Positions 32,201-40,442 of a DNA stretch of 64,000 bases are shown here, piece by piece. Origin of the DNA: JAABTL01 sp964465355 (GTDB lineage: Bacteria > Deinococcota > Deinococci > Deinococcales > Trueperaceae); NCBI GenBank assembly GCA_964465355.1, contig CAYXJZ010000007.1, forward strand, positions 1 through 64,000. Direction: 5' to 3'. The position numbers and the translations under genes were made by a program. A model generated the notes under the pieces. That model saw only the letters and a program-made list of their open reading frames with translations. It had not been told where the DNA came from and made no database searches. Position 1 is the stretch's first letter; every line of letters begins with the position of its first letter.

Positions 32201-33111
32201 GGGCCGCCATGCTGGCCGACCTGGAGGCCGCGATGAAATGGGGCGCCAGCGTGCGCGAACAGGAGGCCGGCGGTCAGATGGGCCTCTTCGCCGTCGACGA
32301 GCTGCGACCACCATCGGTCTCCTCTGCCCAGCCGATCCACCCCCTCGAGCTGCTACGCATGGAGAAGGACGCCCTCGGCCTCTACCTCTCTGACCACCCC
32401 ATGTCGGAGTACCCGGGCCTGGCCGAGGCCGCCACCTGCACCGTGGCCGGCGTGGACAGTTGGTGGCGCGACCTGGCGGAGGAGCAGGGCACCGTGGCCG
32501 GCGGCCGTCAACGGGTGGCGCTGACGGGTCTGCTGCAGAACGTGAGCAAGCGCCCCACCAAGAAGGGCAACATGATGGCCCGCTTCGAGCTGGCCGATCA
32601 CAGTGGCAGCCGCGAGGTGGTGGCCTTCGGCCGGGTGTTCGACGAGATCGCCGGCCTGCTGCAGGCCGATGCGCCCGTGCTGCTGGTCTGCGAGGTCAGC
32701 GAGGACGGCGAGGCCCTGCGGTTGGTGGCCGAGAAGATGCTGCGCTGGGACCGACGAGGGAACGGCGGGCCGCGACTGCCCGAGCTGGCGGTGCTCTCCT
32801 TCGACCTGGACGGGGTAGGCCCGCTGCAGCTACGGGAGCTGCGTGCGCTGCTCGACGATCAGGCTGGTCCACTGCCGGTCCGCCTCTTCGCGCGCGGCGA
32901 GGAGGGCGTGGTGCAGTACGAGGTCGACGGCGTGCGCGTCGCTGCCGACGGCGTCGGGGAGCTTTCGGCGAACCTGCCATGGCTGCAGGCCTCGATCAGC
33001 GTCGACCCAAAGCCTTGGATGGCGGCGGAGCGGGGTCGCAACGGCAACGGCTGGGGCCGCAAGGGTGGCGAGGGCGGCATGGCCAGCGGCGCGGCGGAGG
33101 TGCCGTTCTAG
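29281..33111 (+). CDS. dnaE: DNA polymerase III alpha subunit
   Basis: This 1276-residue protein is the replicative polymerase. The N-terminal PHP domain is visible in HLHQHTSYSLLDGA (His15, His17) and AMTDHGNMHG, keeping metal ligands that could support proofreading. The palm motif GPGRGSGAGS (near 447) and catalytic PDFDIDF (near 488) follow. The fingers include YQEQIMQIGRAVAGYSLGEAD and the helix-hairpin-helix region is near LLNKRALESLIKGGAFD. A C-terminal OB-fold starts near VALTGLLQNVSKRPTKKGN. A TAGGAT -10 box six bases before the ATG makes the message leaderless. Codon choice changes sharply inside the gene (about 31060-32080: CTC and CAA dominate), suggesting recombination. It is convergent with pilT. 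Confidence 0.96.
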   Translation: MVDHVHATGPKSFAHLHQHTSYSLLDGAARIKDLVTWVKEVTPGQAALAMTDHGNMHGAIEFYKACASQGVQPIVGFEAYVAAGSRFEKKRPEGRLDGGYHHLTLLAKDMAGYRNLCQLSSRAYLEGFYMKPRVDYELLQEHREGVIALSGCLGAVLPRTLLDVGFEAGEEVLQRYLQVFGDDYFIELQDHGLPDQKRLNPMLKELANKYGLGMVATNDGHYVRKEDARAHEALLSIQTKTVLSDEDRFRFPCDEFYVKTPEEMAEAIDEAEYQGALANTMVVAARCNLELPIGDRRVYQMPEVPLPAGRSLVEQLRLKSYEGLGQRYPDRVTEAMWRRYLEVADSSQPAIDHVPAADDAPLEQVWLRLAGHAERVRLAKQADGAAGRDENPLLDALSEVWDDEEAMTILRRAEFELGVIMAMGYPDYFLIVADFIGWAKDQGIAVGPGRGSGAGSIVAYALRITDIDPLVYGLLFERFLNPDRVSLPDFDIDFSDLRRNEVVDYVRRTYGDDKVALIATFNTMASRAAIKDAARVMEASFTEADRLSKLVPAVYGRSVPISQALEEIPEFKQLYQAGAQPYVDMAMRLEGLTRNASVHAAGVIISRRPIVELAPVFRSGDGPIVCQYGMASVEELGFLKMDFLGLRTLSFIETAVRIVQQVQGITLDPSTFPLDDPDTFALFARGDTAGVFQYESSGMVDTLRKLKPGRIQDLIAVNALYRPGPMENIPAYIRRHHGTEPVSYDDTPNAAPLLTPILEETHGIPVYQEQIMQIGRAVAGYSLGEADLLRKAMGKKQITEMVKHRVIFEEGAKAKGIPAIEANRIFDLLERFANYGFNKAHSAAYSLLGYQTAYLKTHYPLAFIAALLTVERGNSDKVAEYITDARHLGIEVRPPDINTSTGDFTPDGQVVRFGLYGVKNVGDTAVDHLLIERDSGGRFKDLYDFCRRVDGRLLNKRALESLIKGGAFDGIGDRAAMLADLEAAMKWGASVREQEAGGQMGLFAVDELRPPSVSSAQPIHPLELLRMEKDALGLYLSDHPMSEYPGLAEAATCTVAGVDSWWRDLAEEQGTVAGGRQRVALTGLLQNVSKRPTKKGNMMARFELADHSGSREVVAFGRVFDEIAGLLQADAPVLLVCEVSEDGEALRLVAEKMLRWDRRGNGGPRLPELAVLSFDLDGVGPLQLRELRALLDDQAGPLPVRLFARGEEGVVQYEVDGVRVAADGVGELSANLPWLQASISVDPKPWMAAERGRNGNGWGRKGGEGGMASGAAEVPF

Positions 33112-33128
33112 GTCCAGTGCGGCCGAAC

Positions 33129-34232
33129 TCAGGCCCAGTGCGTGGACGTCGGCCGGCCACGCTGCACGTCCACCTGGGTGGCCGCCAGCTTGAACTGCTG
33201 CGCCGAGGTGGCCGCGTGCATGGCGGTCTCGTAGCTGATGTCGTCGTTGGCGTAGAGCTCGGCCAGGTGGTCGTCGAAGAGCTGCATGCCGTCCATGCGC
33301 GAGTCGCGGATGGCGTCGTAGACCTCGCCGGTGCGTTGCTCGTCCTTGACCAGGTCGCGGATGCGCAGGGTGCCCTTGAGCACCTCCATGGCCGCCACCC
33401 GGCCTCCCCCGCCCGCTCGCGGCAGCAGCCGCTGCGAGACGATGCCGACCAGCGACTCGGCGAAGAGCACGCGGGCCACCTCGCGCTCGTGGGGTGGGAA
33501 CAGCTCCATCATGCGGTTGATGGTGCGGGCCGCGTCCTGGGTGTGCAGGGTGGAGAACACCAGGTGGCCTGTCTGGGCGGCCGACAGCGCGGCGGCCGCG
33601 GTGAGGTGGTCGCGGATCTCGCCGATCATGATCACGTCAGGGTCCTGCCGCATGGCGGCCTTGAGGGCGTCGGCGAAGGACACGGCGTCCACGCCCAGCT
33701 CGCGTTGCACGATGGCGGAGCGCTTGGAGCGGTGCAGGTACTCGATGGGGTCTTCGATGGTGACGATCATCTTGTTGTGAACGCGGTTGATCTCGTCGAC
33801 CACGCGGGCCAAGGTGGTGGACTTGCCCGAGCCCGTTGGGCCCGTCACCAGTACGATGCCCTTCTCCTGGTCGCGGAAGTAGTCGATGGTGTCCTGGGGC
33901 AGGTTGACCACGGCCAGGGCGCGCTCGTCCGAGTTGATGATGCGCAGCACGGCGCTCACGCTGCCGCGTTGGCGGAAGAGGTTGACCCTGAAGCGTCCGA
34001 GCCCTGCCACGCTGTAGGCCAGGTCGATCTGGTGACGATCGCTGAAGAGCATGCGCTGGCGTTCGTCGCACATGGCGTCGACCAGCTTGTCGGTGAAGGC
34101 CGGCGCGATCTTGGTGTCCGCCACCGGTGTGAGCTTCCCGTGCACGCGGGCAAGGGGCGGCAGCCCCACGTGCAGGTGGAGGTCCGAAGCGCCCCGCTCG
34201 ACCAAGGTTCGCAGCAGGTCATGGAAGTTCAC
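33129..34232 (-). CDS. pilT: Twitching motility ATPase PilT
   Basis: The product is 367 residues. PilT is a hexameric ATPase that retracts type IV pili from the cytoplasmic face. The N-terminal PAS-like domain (FHDLLRTLVERGASDLHLHVG) is followed by the RecA-like core: Walker A GPTGSGKST at 131-139, the Asp box IVTIEDPIEYLH, Walker B DVIMIGEIRD and the His box GHLVFSTLHTQ. The C-terminal AIRDSRMDGMQLFDDHL region holds the AIRNLIRE-like retraction helix. I chose the GTG at 34232 because TATCGT lies seven bases upstream and overlaps an earlier in-frame GTG at 34241. No other pilus genes are near. Type IV pili also serve DNA uptake, so dprA at 46109 may act in the same process. Confidence 0.93.
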   Translation of the reverse strand: MNFHDLLRTLVERGASDLHLHVGLPPLARVHGKLTPVADTKIAPAFTDKLVDAMCDERQRMLFSDRHQIDLAYSVAGLGRFRVNLFRQRGSVSAVLRIINSDERALAVVNLPQDTIDYFRDQEKGIVLVTGPTGSGKSTTLARVVDEINRVHNKMIVTIEDPIEYLHRSKRSAIVQRELGVDAVSFADALKAAMRQDPDVIMIGEIRDHLTAAAALSAAQTGHLVFSTLHTQDAARTINRMMELFPPHEREVARVLFAESLVGIVSQRLLPRAGGGGRVAAMEVLKGTLRIRDLVKDEQRTGEVYDAIRDSRMDGMQLFDDHLAELYANDDISYETAMHAATSAQQFKLAATQVDVQRGRPTSTHWA

Positions 34233-34341
34233 GCTCCACACGATAACCGCAAAGGCAGATGGTTCACCGCTGCCTCAGGATCGAAGACGTAAACTGTGCA
34301 CCTATGCGACGCACCATACGTCTCGCTCGCGGGGGTCGGTC

Positions 34342-35409
34342 ATGCTCAGGCTGCTGATCCCCCTCGTGGCGATCCTGACCATCGCCTTCGGCTGGATGTG
34401 GTTCAGCCAGCAACGACAGGCGCCCGCCAACCCCGCCACCGCCTCGGCCCCACAGGCCAGCCAGACGCAGCAGGCCGCGCCTGCTGACGACGAAGCCGAA
34501 GCGCCTGTGGCCGAGCCGGAGGAAGCCACCGAGGCTGCCGAGCCAGAGCAGGAGCCGGCAGACAGCGACCCGGCCGCAGCCGAGTCGCCGGCCCAGAGCC
34601 CTGCCGACGAGCCTGTCGAGCCGTCCGAGGCCGCTGCCCAAGCACGGGAGCCGTCGGTGCCGGAAGGCTACGTGGTGGTCGAGCCCTTGGTGAGCGAACG
34701 GCGCGTTGCCTTCGAGGCTGCCGATGACGTGCTCGACCCGGCGCTGGACTACGCCGCCATCATCAGCACCAACCGCGGCGACATCGTCGTCGATCTCTTC
34801 GAGGAACAGACGCCACGCACCGTCAACAACTTCGTCTTCCTCGCCCTGCACCGCTACTACGACGGCATCGTCTTCCACCGCGTCATCGAGAGCTTCATGG
34901 CGCAGACCGGCGACCCCACCGGCACCGGCACGGGTGGCCCCGGCTACCAGTTCGCCGACGAGATCGTCACGGATCTCCGCCACGACACCCCTGGCGTGCT
35001 CTCGATGGCCAACGCCGGTGCTGACACCAACGGCAGCCAGTTCTTCATCACCTTCGCCGAGACCCCATGGCTGGACGGCGCCCACAGCGTCTTCGGTCGG
35101 GTGACGCAGGGCTTGGATCTGCTGGACGACATCGTGCGCATCGATCCGAGCGGCGGCCCCGTCGCCTACGCCTTGTTGAGCGCACCGGTGTCGGAGCTGC
35201 GTGCCCAAGGTGTGGATCTGGAAGGCGAAGGCAGTGTCGAGGAGGCCCTGACCGCAGCGCTTGGCGCACCCCCGGTGAGCGGCCCCAACATGGAGGTGGC
35301 CGGCTGGCGTGTGGTCATCGGCACCGTCGCCGGTCAACCGGCCGCTGGCTTCTTCCCCTTCCCTGATGTCATGGAACGTGTCACCATCATCTCGCGACCA
35401 CGCGGCTAG
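34342..35409 (+). CDS. Membrane-anchored peptidyl-prolyl cis-trans isomerase (cyclophilin)
   Basis: The product is 355 residues. Residues 4-20 (LLIPLVAILTIAFGWMW) form a signal anchor. A low-complexity Glu/Ala/Pro linker (about 30-105) then places the cyclophilin domain outside the membrane. The domain carries the family motifs TPRTVNNFVFLALHRYYDGIVFHRVI (catalytic Arg in FHRVI), FMAQTGDPTGTGTG and NGSQFFITF. A C-terminal extension of about 70 residues has no clear match. It speeds proline isomerisation of exported proteins. The ATG at 34342 has only a weak GGGGGTCGG site. A 17-codon frame from ATG 34304, eight bases after TAAACT, overlaps it and might couple translation. A paralogue follows after a strong hairpin. 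Confidence 0.88.
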   Translation: MLRLLIPLVAILTIAFGWMWFSQQRQAPANPATASAPQASQTQQAAPADDEAEAPVAEPEEATEAAEPEQEPADSDPAAAESPAQSPADEPVEPSEAAAQAREPSVPEGYVVVEPLVSERRVAFEAADDVLDPALDYAAIISTNRGDIVVDLFEEQTPRTVNNFVFLALHRYYDGIVFHRVIESFMAQTGDPTGTGTGGPGYQFADEIVTDLRHDTPGVLSMANAGADTNGSQFFITFAETPWLDGAHSVFGRVTQGLDLLDDIVRIDPSGGPVAYALLSAPVSELRAQGVDLEGEGSVEEALTAALGAPPVSGPNMEVAGWRVVIGTVAGQPAAGFFPFPDVMERVTIISRPRG

Positions 35410-35439
35410 GGCGTGCCACGTTCGTCAACGGCCCTAGCC
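35404..35439 (+). promoter_or_regulatory. Intercistronic hairpin between the two cyclophilin genes
   Basis: GGCTAGGGC (35404-35412, containing the upstream stop codon) pairs perfectly with GCCCTAGCC (35431-35439) across 18 bases. With no U-tract it is more likely to tune or protect the downstream message than to end transcription. Confidence 0.5.
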
Positions 35440-35459
35440 CAACGAGAGGACACCCCACC

Positions 35460-36029
35460 ATGAGTCAAGCCACCGAAGGTTACGCCCCCGTCCCCCACCT
35501 CAGCGACGGGAGCAAAGGCCCCTTCGCCGCGGCCGAGCAGGTCCTGCAGCCAGGCACCGACTACCGCGCCGTCCTCGACACCGACCGCGGCACGATGGTG
35601 CTCGACCTGGAGCAGCAGCGCACCCCGCGCACCGTCAACAACTTCGTCTTCCTCGCGCTGCACGGCTACTACGACGGCGTGCCCTTCCACCGCGTGCTGG
35701 AGGACTTCATGGCGCAGACCGGCGACCCGACCGGCACCGGCACCGGCAGCCCCGGCTACACCTTCGCCGACGAGTTCCACCCCGATCTGCTGCACCGTGG
35801 CGCCGGCGTGCTCTCCATGGCCAACGGCGGGCCAGGCACCAACGGCAGCCAGTTCTTCATCACCTTCATCGACACGCCCTGGCTGGACGGCAAGCACAGC
35901 GTCTTCGGCCGTGTCATCGAAGGTGCGGATGTGCTCGACAAGATCACCCGCATCGACCCGCAACGGCCCAGAGCAGGGCTGCAACCGGATCGGATCAAGT
36001 CGGTGACCATCCTGGCCAAGGCTGCCTGA
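35460..36029 (+). CDS. Cytoplasmic peptidyl-prolyl cis-trans isomerase (cyclophilin)
   Basis: The product is 189 residues, a single cyclophilin domain without signal peptide. The motifs are LEQQRTPRTVNNFVFLALHG, VPFHRVLEDFMAQTGDPTG and GTNGSQFFITFIDTPW, with catalytic Arg in FHRVL. The domain is closely similar to that of the membrane-anchored gene upstream, so the pair arose by duplication with loss or gain of the anchor. It catalyses prolyl isomerisation in protein folding. GAGAGGAC lies upstream of the ATG. An 11-bp terminator hairpin follows 24 bp after the stop. Confidence 0.93.
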   Translation: MSQATEGYAPVPHLSDGSKGPFAAAEQVLQPGTDYRAVLDTDRGTMVLDLEQQRTPRTVNNFVFLALHGYYDGVPFHRVLEDFMAQTGDPTGTGTGSPGYTFADEFHPDLLHRGAGVLSMANGGPGTNGSQFFITFIDTPWLDGKHSVFGRVIEGADVLDKITRIDPQRPRAGLQPDRIKSVTILAKAA

Positions 36030-36052
36030 GCCTCGGTCCGACCACAGCTTCA

Positions 36053-36080
36053 TGGCCCGGGTCTGCGAGGACCCGGGCCA
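36053..36080. terminator. Terminator hairpin between cyclophilin and thrS genes
   Basis: TGGCCCGGGTC and GACCCGGGCCA form a perfect 11-bp stem with a TGCGAG loop, followed by CTTCCTTGGTCTTG. It lies between the convergent cyclophilin and thrS genes and should act for the plus strand, perhaps both. Confidence 0.75.
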
Positions 36081-36127
36081 CTTCCTTGGTCTTGAGCGGA
36101 GGCCGAGCCTCCGGCGTGCGCCGCGCC

Positions 36128-38113
36128 TCAGGCCCCGATGGGCGGCACCTTCAAGGAGCGCTCGGCAGCGTGCTTGGCCAGATGCTCCAGGAAGTCATCG
36201 GCGGCCACACCGCGCCGTTCAGGCTCCTGTCGGCTGCGGAAGCTCACCTGGCCGGCGCTCACTTCCTGATCGCCGAGCACCACCACGTACGGCACCTTGT
36301 ACAGCTCCGCGTCTCGGATCTTGGCCTGCATGCGCTCGTCTGAGCGGTCGATCTCGGCGCGCAGGCCCTTGGCGGCCAGGCTAGCCTTGAGCGCATCGGC
36401 CGCCTCCAAGTGACGGTCGGCGATGGTGACGATGCGCACCTGCTCCGGCGCCAGCCACAAGGGGAAGTCACCGGCGAAGTGCTCGATCAGGAAGCCGATC
36501 AGCCGCTCGTGGGTGGACAGCGGCGCGCGGTGCAGGCATAGCGGCGTGCGCCGCTCGTTGTGCTCGTCGACGTAGGTCAGGTCGAAACGGCCGGGTACGG
36601 CGAAGTCCACCTGGTTGGTGGCCAGGGTGAACTCGCGGCCGATGGCGCTCTTGATCTGCACGTCGATCTTGGGACCGTAGAAGGCCGCCTCGTCCTCCTC
36701 CTCGACGAAGGGGACACCGGCCTGCACCAGCGCGCGTCGCACCATGTCCTCGGTCTTGGTCCACAGTTCCGGGGCGTCGACGTACTTCTTGCCGAGGCCG
36801 GCCGGCGCGTGCTTGGACAGCCGCATGACGTACTCCTCGATGCCGAAGAGTCGGAAGTACTGCAGGTAGAGGTCGATCACGGCAAGGAACTCCGTCTCGA
36901 ACTGGTCCTCGGTGCAGTAGATGTGCGCATCGTTCATCTGCATGCTGCGCACCCGCATCAGGCCTATCAGCGCACCGGAGTCCTCGTAGCGGTAGCAGGT
37001 GCCGTACTCGGACAGACGCAGGGGCAGGTCGCGGTAGGAGCGTGGCCTGGCGGCGTAGATCTTGTGGTGGAAGGGGCAGTTCATGGGCTTGAGGAAGTAG
37101 CGCACGTTCTCCAGCTCCATGGCGGGGAACATGGACTCCTCGTAGTAGGGCAGGTGGCCGCTCTTGAGGAAGAGCTGCTCCTTGGCCAGGTGCGGGCTCT
37201 TGACCCGCTGGTAGCCTGCGCGGTCCTCCACGTCGGCCGCCAGCTTCTCCAACTCGTCGATCATCACCGTGCCGCGCGGCAGCCACAGGGGCAGGCCAGG
37301 GCCAACGTCCTCGTCGAGGATGAAGATGTCCAGCTCGGCGCCCAGCTTGCGGTGGTCGCGCTTCCGGGCCTCCTCCACCTGCCACAGGTGCTTGGCTAGG
37401 TCGTCGGCGCTGGCGAAGGCAAGGCCGTAGATCCGCTGCATCATGGGGCGGCTCTCGTCGCCGCGCCAGTAGGCGCCAGCCACGCTGGAGAGCTGGAAGT
37501 GGGGCGTGACCTGTCCGGTGCCGGTCACGTGCGGCCCGCGGCACAGGTCGGTGAAGCCATCCTCGCCGCCCTGCCGGTAGAAGCTGATGACGGTGCCCTC
37601 CGACAGGTCCTCGATGAGCTCCACCTTGTATGGATCGCCGACGGCGCGCCAGTGCGCCAAGGCCTCATCGCGCGGGAGCTCGAAGCGCTCCAGCGGCAGG
37701 TCGGCGACGATGATGGCCCGCATGCGCTCCTCGAGCTTGGGCAGGTCGTCGGGCGTGAGGCTGCGGGGCAGGTCGAAGTCGTAGTAGAAGCCGTGGTCGA
37801 TGACCGGGCCGATGCCCATCTTGACGCTGCCGGCCTCGAAGCCCTCGCTGACGAGCTGCTCGCGTACGGCCTGCGCCAACACGTGCGCAAGGGTGTGGCG
37901 CTGCAGGCGCAGCAGGTCCTCGGTGTCGCGCTTGGTGACGATGGCGAGCTGGGCGCCGTCGTGGACAGGTGTGAGCAGGTCGCTGAGCTGGCCGTCGATG
38001 CGGGCGCCAAGGGCGGCGCGAGCGAGGCCGGGGCCGATGGCGCTGGCAACGTCGGCGGCTGTCGCCCCGGCAGCGACCTCGAGGCGCTTGCCGTCGGGGA
38101 GGATCACGTGCAT
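36128..38113 (-). CDS. thrS: Threonine--tRNA ligase
   Basis: The product is 661 residues, the usual bacterial length. The N-terminal TGS domain (MHVILPDGKRLEVAAGATAA) precedes the editing domain with its zinc/editing histidines (H73 and H77 in QRHTLAHVLAQAV). The class II catalytic core follows, with motif 2 around RYEDSGALIGLMRVR, zinc-ligand Cys in KPMNCPFHH and motif 3 near the C-terminal side. The anticodon-binding domain (PLWLAPEQVRIVTIADRH) ends the protein. The enzyme charges tRNA-Thr and clears mischarged Ser-tRNA. AGAGGTGA five bases before the ATG at 38113 sets the start; the frame is open much further upstream. I saw no T-box leader in the upstream region. Confidence 0.96.
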   Translation of the reverse strand: MHVILPDGKRLEVAAGATAADVASAIGPGLARAALGARIDGQLSDLLTPVHDGAQLAIVTKRDTEDLLRLQRHTLAHVLAQAVREQLVSEGFEAGSVKMGIGPVIDHGFYYDFDLPRSLTPDDLPKLEERMRAIIVADLPLERFELPRDEALAHWRAVGDPYKVELIEDLSEGTVISFYRQGGEDGFTDLCRGPHVTGTGQVTPHFQLSSVAGAYWRGDESRPMMQRIYGLAFASADDLAKHLWQVEEARKRDHRKLGAELDIFILDEDVGPGLPLWLPRGTVMIDELEKLAADVEDRAGYQRVKSPHLAKEQLFLKSGHLPYYEESMFPAMELENVRYFLKPMNCPFHHKIYAARPRSYRDLPLRLSEYGTCYRYEDSGALIGLMRVRSMQMNDAHIYCTEDQFETEFLAVIDLYLQYFRLFGIEEYVMRLSKHAPAGLGKKYVDAPELWTKTEDMVRRALVQAGVPFVEEEDEAAFYGPKIDVQIKSAIGREFTLATNQVDFAVPGRFDLTYVDEHNERRTPLCLHRAPLSTHERLIGFLIEHFAGDFPLWLAPEQVRIVTIADRHLEAADALKASLAAKGLRAEIDRSDERMQAKIRDAELYKVPYVVVLGDQEVSAGQVSFRSRQEPERRGVAADDFLEHLAKHAAERSLKVPPIGA

Positions 38114-38225
38114 GGCTTCACCTCTGCATGGAATCGAGCGGGGGACCTGACCGGAGCGGCACGGTGACGTCCCGGACGCGCTCCAATCGGTGCAGGGCAT
38201 GCTAGCACGTGACATACTGACCGCC

Positions 38226-39008
38226 ATGCACTTAGTCGCCGTGGCATGCAGCGATCCCGACCTCGCCCACAGGCTGCGTAACTTCCGCGACGGCGACCGC
38301 CGTTTCCACCTGCATCCGGTGTCCCCCGGCAGCGTCCTCTCCTTGGTCGACGGCCTGCGCTCGCTCGACTTCGCTGGTGCGCTGCTGCTCGACGAGAAGC
38401 TGCAACGCGAGGCCGCCGTGGTGGTCGACCGTGGTTCCCTCGAGGTCAGGGAGGGCGGCGCTGCCGACACCCTCATCGTCACGCCTGCCGGGGTGGTGGC
38501 CGACCTCCACCTTGGCCGTGCCGTCGGCGCAGCCCTTCGTGCACGGCTGTGGGACCCGCGTGGTGCTCAGGTGGTGGTGCTTGGCGCCGACCTGCGCGCA
38601 CGCGCCGTTGCCCGCGAGCTGGCCAGCCTCGGTGTCAAGCACCTCACCGTGCTGGCCGCCGATAGGCCAGAGGCCGAGCGTGCGGTGGCCAGGTTGGCGG
38701 TGTCCACCACGGTGGAGGGTCGCGCCTACGGTGAGGGCGCTGCCGAGACGCTGCTGGCCATGGCCGACCTGGTGGTGCGCATCGATCCGGCGGCCGAGAT
38801 GGCACCCGAGCTCTTCGGCCCCCATCTCAGCCTGGTCGACCTCAGCGCCGGCGCCCTGACCTCCTGGCGTCGGCAAGCCATGGCCGTCGGCGCCATGGCC
38901 ATCGGCGAACGCGACGTCCAAGCGCACGTGCTCCATGCCTCGCTCGGCGCGGTGCTCGGCAGCGGCCTCCGGGTCGAGCCCTTGCTCGCCCTGCTGCACG
39001 AGGCCTGA
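38226..39008 (+). CDS. Shikimate dehydrogenase-like Rossmann protein lacking catalytic motifs
   Basis: The product is 260 residues. The C-terminal half has a Rossmann segment typical of AroE-type proteins (GAQVVVLGADLRARAVARELASLGVKHLTVL, residues about 115-145) and ends like the family. The N-terminal half resembles the AroE substrate domain in layout. It lacks the NxTxPxK lysine and the later catalytic Asp needed for shikimate reduction, reading ALLLDEKLQREAAVVVD instead. It may be a decayed or repurposed dehydrogenase, or a binding protein. A CATACT hexamer seven bases before the ATG hints at a leaderless promoter. The envelope operon begins 39 bp downstream. Fold assignment is moderately sure; function is unknown. 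Confidence 0.55.
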   Translation: MHLVAVACSDPDLAHRLRNFRDGDRRFHLHPVSPGSVLSLVDGLRSLDFAGALLLDEKLQREAAVVVDRGSLEVREGGAADTLIVTPAGVVADLHLGRAVGAALRARLWDPRGAQVVVLGADLRARAVARELASLGVKHLTVLAADRPEAERAVARLAVSTTVEGRAYGEGAAETLLAMADLVVRIDPAAEMAPELFGPHLSLVDLSAGALTSWRRQAMAVGAMAIGERDVQAHVLHASLGAVLGSGLRVEPLLALLHEA

Positions 39009-39047
39009 CTCATCCCTCTCAAGGCCCCACGGGTCAGGCTCGGATGC

Positions 39048-40442
39048 ATGGACCTTCCTCAGCGTCAGGTGCACGGCCGCCGCTGCTCTTCCCTGCTGGC
39101 CATCGCCGTGCTCGCCTGCCTGCTGTGGCAGGGCATCCTCCTTGCGCAAGCACAGGGCTCATCCACGCAGCTCTGGCCCCTGCTCGGTGTGGAGTTCGAG
39201 ACGGGTGACGGGGCCGTGGTCCTGCGCCGCGGCGCCACCGAGCTGGTCTACGTGCAGGGCCTCGGTTGGCTGGCCAACCTGGATGCGCCTGCGCCGGTGA
39301 TCGAGGACGGCGTGGTCTACGCCACCGAGGCGGTGCATCTGGCCCTTGGCCTGACCCCCGGTGGCCAGGCACTGCTGCAGCCCACGCCTCAGCCTCAGCC
39401 CTTGCCTGACCCATCACCCCCGGTGGTCGTGGCGCCGCCGCTGCCGCCGGTCGTCTCCGTGCCGCTATGGCCCGAAGACCCTGGGATCTCACGCACGGTG
39501 GCGCCCGGGGTGGTGCACCGCGAGATCCGTGTCGCCACCCAGGCAGGGACCAGCCGCGTGCACATCGTCGAGGTGGCCCCCGGCTCGGGCGAGTGGCGTG
39601 TGGTCGGCACGAGCGGGGAGACGCGGCCCACCGTGGTGTGGGCGGCCGGCGGCATGGCGGCCATCAACGGCGGCTACTTCGACACCGGCAGCCGCGAGGC
39701 CATCGGCTTGATGATCGTCGACGGGGTGTGGCAGTCCATGCCTTCCAGAGGGCGCGCTGCCGTCGGTTTCGGTGCCGATGGCGTGGTCATCGACCGGGTC
39801 AGCACCCGCTACGCTGTCTGGGTGGACGGGCAACTGCTGCTCGCCTCGGCCCATCCTGCTGCGGCCGAGGTGGTGGTCAACAGCACCAGCCTGGCCTGGT
39901 CCGGCCACGCCGGGCTCGGCGTCATCTCCATGGACGCCGAAGGACGCGTGCTCGGCAACCGTGTCGGCCCCGTGCGCGTGCCGGAGGACGGCAGCACCCT
40001 TGCCTACCCGCCGGAACTGCGCGGTCTCGCGCTGGTGGAGGCGGGCCAGCGGCTGAGCACGCAGGTGTCGGTGGAGCCGGCCGCCTTCGGCCGCGTGCGC
40101 TACGCCGTCGAGGCAGGCCCCCTGCTGGTCAAGGACGGCGTGGCTGCCTTCGCGCCGGAGCTAGAGGCCTTCGCCCTCGGGGTGAGGATCCTGGACGACA
40201 TCACTCAGCAGGCGGCCATCGGCGTGCGCGCCGACGGGACGGTGCTGTTGGTGGCGGCGGAGACCATGGTGGCGGCCGACCTGGTGCCCCTGTTCCTGCA
40301 GCTCGGGGTGCGTGATGCCATGCGCCTCGACTCCGGTGGCAGCACCACCTTGGTGGCTGGTGGCGAGGTGCTCAACCGCCGCAGCGAACGGGCCGTCGTC
40401 AACGCCATCGTCTGGCGGCCCGGTGGGGGCGGCGCCCCTTGA
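39048..40442 (+). CDS. Exported phosphodiester glycosidase (NAGPA) family protein
   Basis: The product is 464 residues with an N-terminal signal or anchor (LLAIAVLACLLWQGILLAQAQG). A copper-amine-oxidase-like short domain may span about 40-110 (LVYVQGLGWLANLDAPAPVIEDG). After a proline-rich linker the NAGPA domain follows, with its hallmark MAAINGGYFDTGS near residue 205 and MRLDSGGSTTLVAGGEVLNR near 425. Human NAGPA uncovers mannose-6-phosphate; bacterial members are exported and act on cell-wall or polysaccharide phosphodiesters. The stop overlaps the TTG start of the next gene (TTGA). It is the first gene of a four-gene chain of envelope proteins. Confidence 0.82.
   Translation: MDLPQRQVHGRRCSSLLAIAVLACLLWQGILLAQAQGSSTQLWPLLGVEFETGDGAVVLRRGATELVYVQGLGWLANLDAPAPVIEDGVVYATEAVHLALGLTPGGQALLQPTPQPQPLPDPSPPVVVAPPLPPVVSVPLWPEDPGISRTVAPGVVHREIRVATQAGTSRVHIVEVAPGSGEWRVVGTSGETRPTVVWAAGGMAAINGGYFDTGSREAIGLMIVDGVWQSMPSRGRAAVGFGADGVVIDRVSTRYAVWVDGQLLLASAHPAAAEVVVNSTSLAWSGHAGLGVISMDAEGRVLGNRVGPVRVPEDGSTLAYPPELRGLALVEAGQRLSTQVSVEPAAFGRVRYAVEAGPLLVKDGVAAFAPELEAFALGVRILDDITQQAAIGVRADGTVLLVAAETMVAADLVPLFLQLGVRDAMRLDSGGSTTLVAGGEVLNRRSERAVVNAIVWRPGGGGAP

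Noticed and set aside
34304..34357. 17-codon leader gene before the anchored cyclophilin
   Set aside because: The -10 hexamer lies eight bases away and there is no ribosome site; kept only as a note and not listed as a gene.
38114..38225. T-box riboswitch upstream of thrS
   Set aside because: No AGGGTGGNACCGCG-like antiterminator and no terminator hairpin before the start codon.
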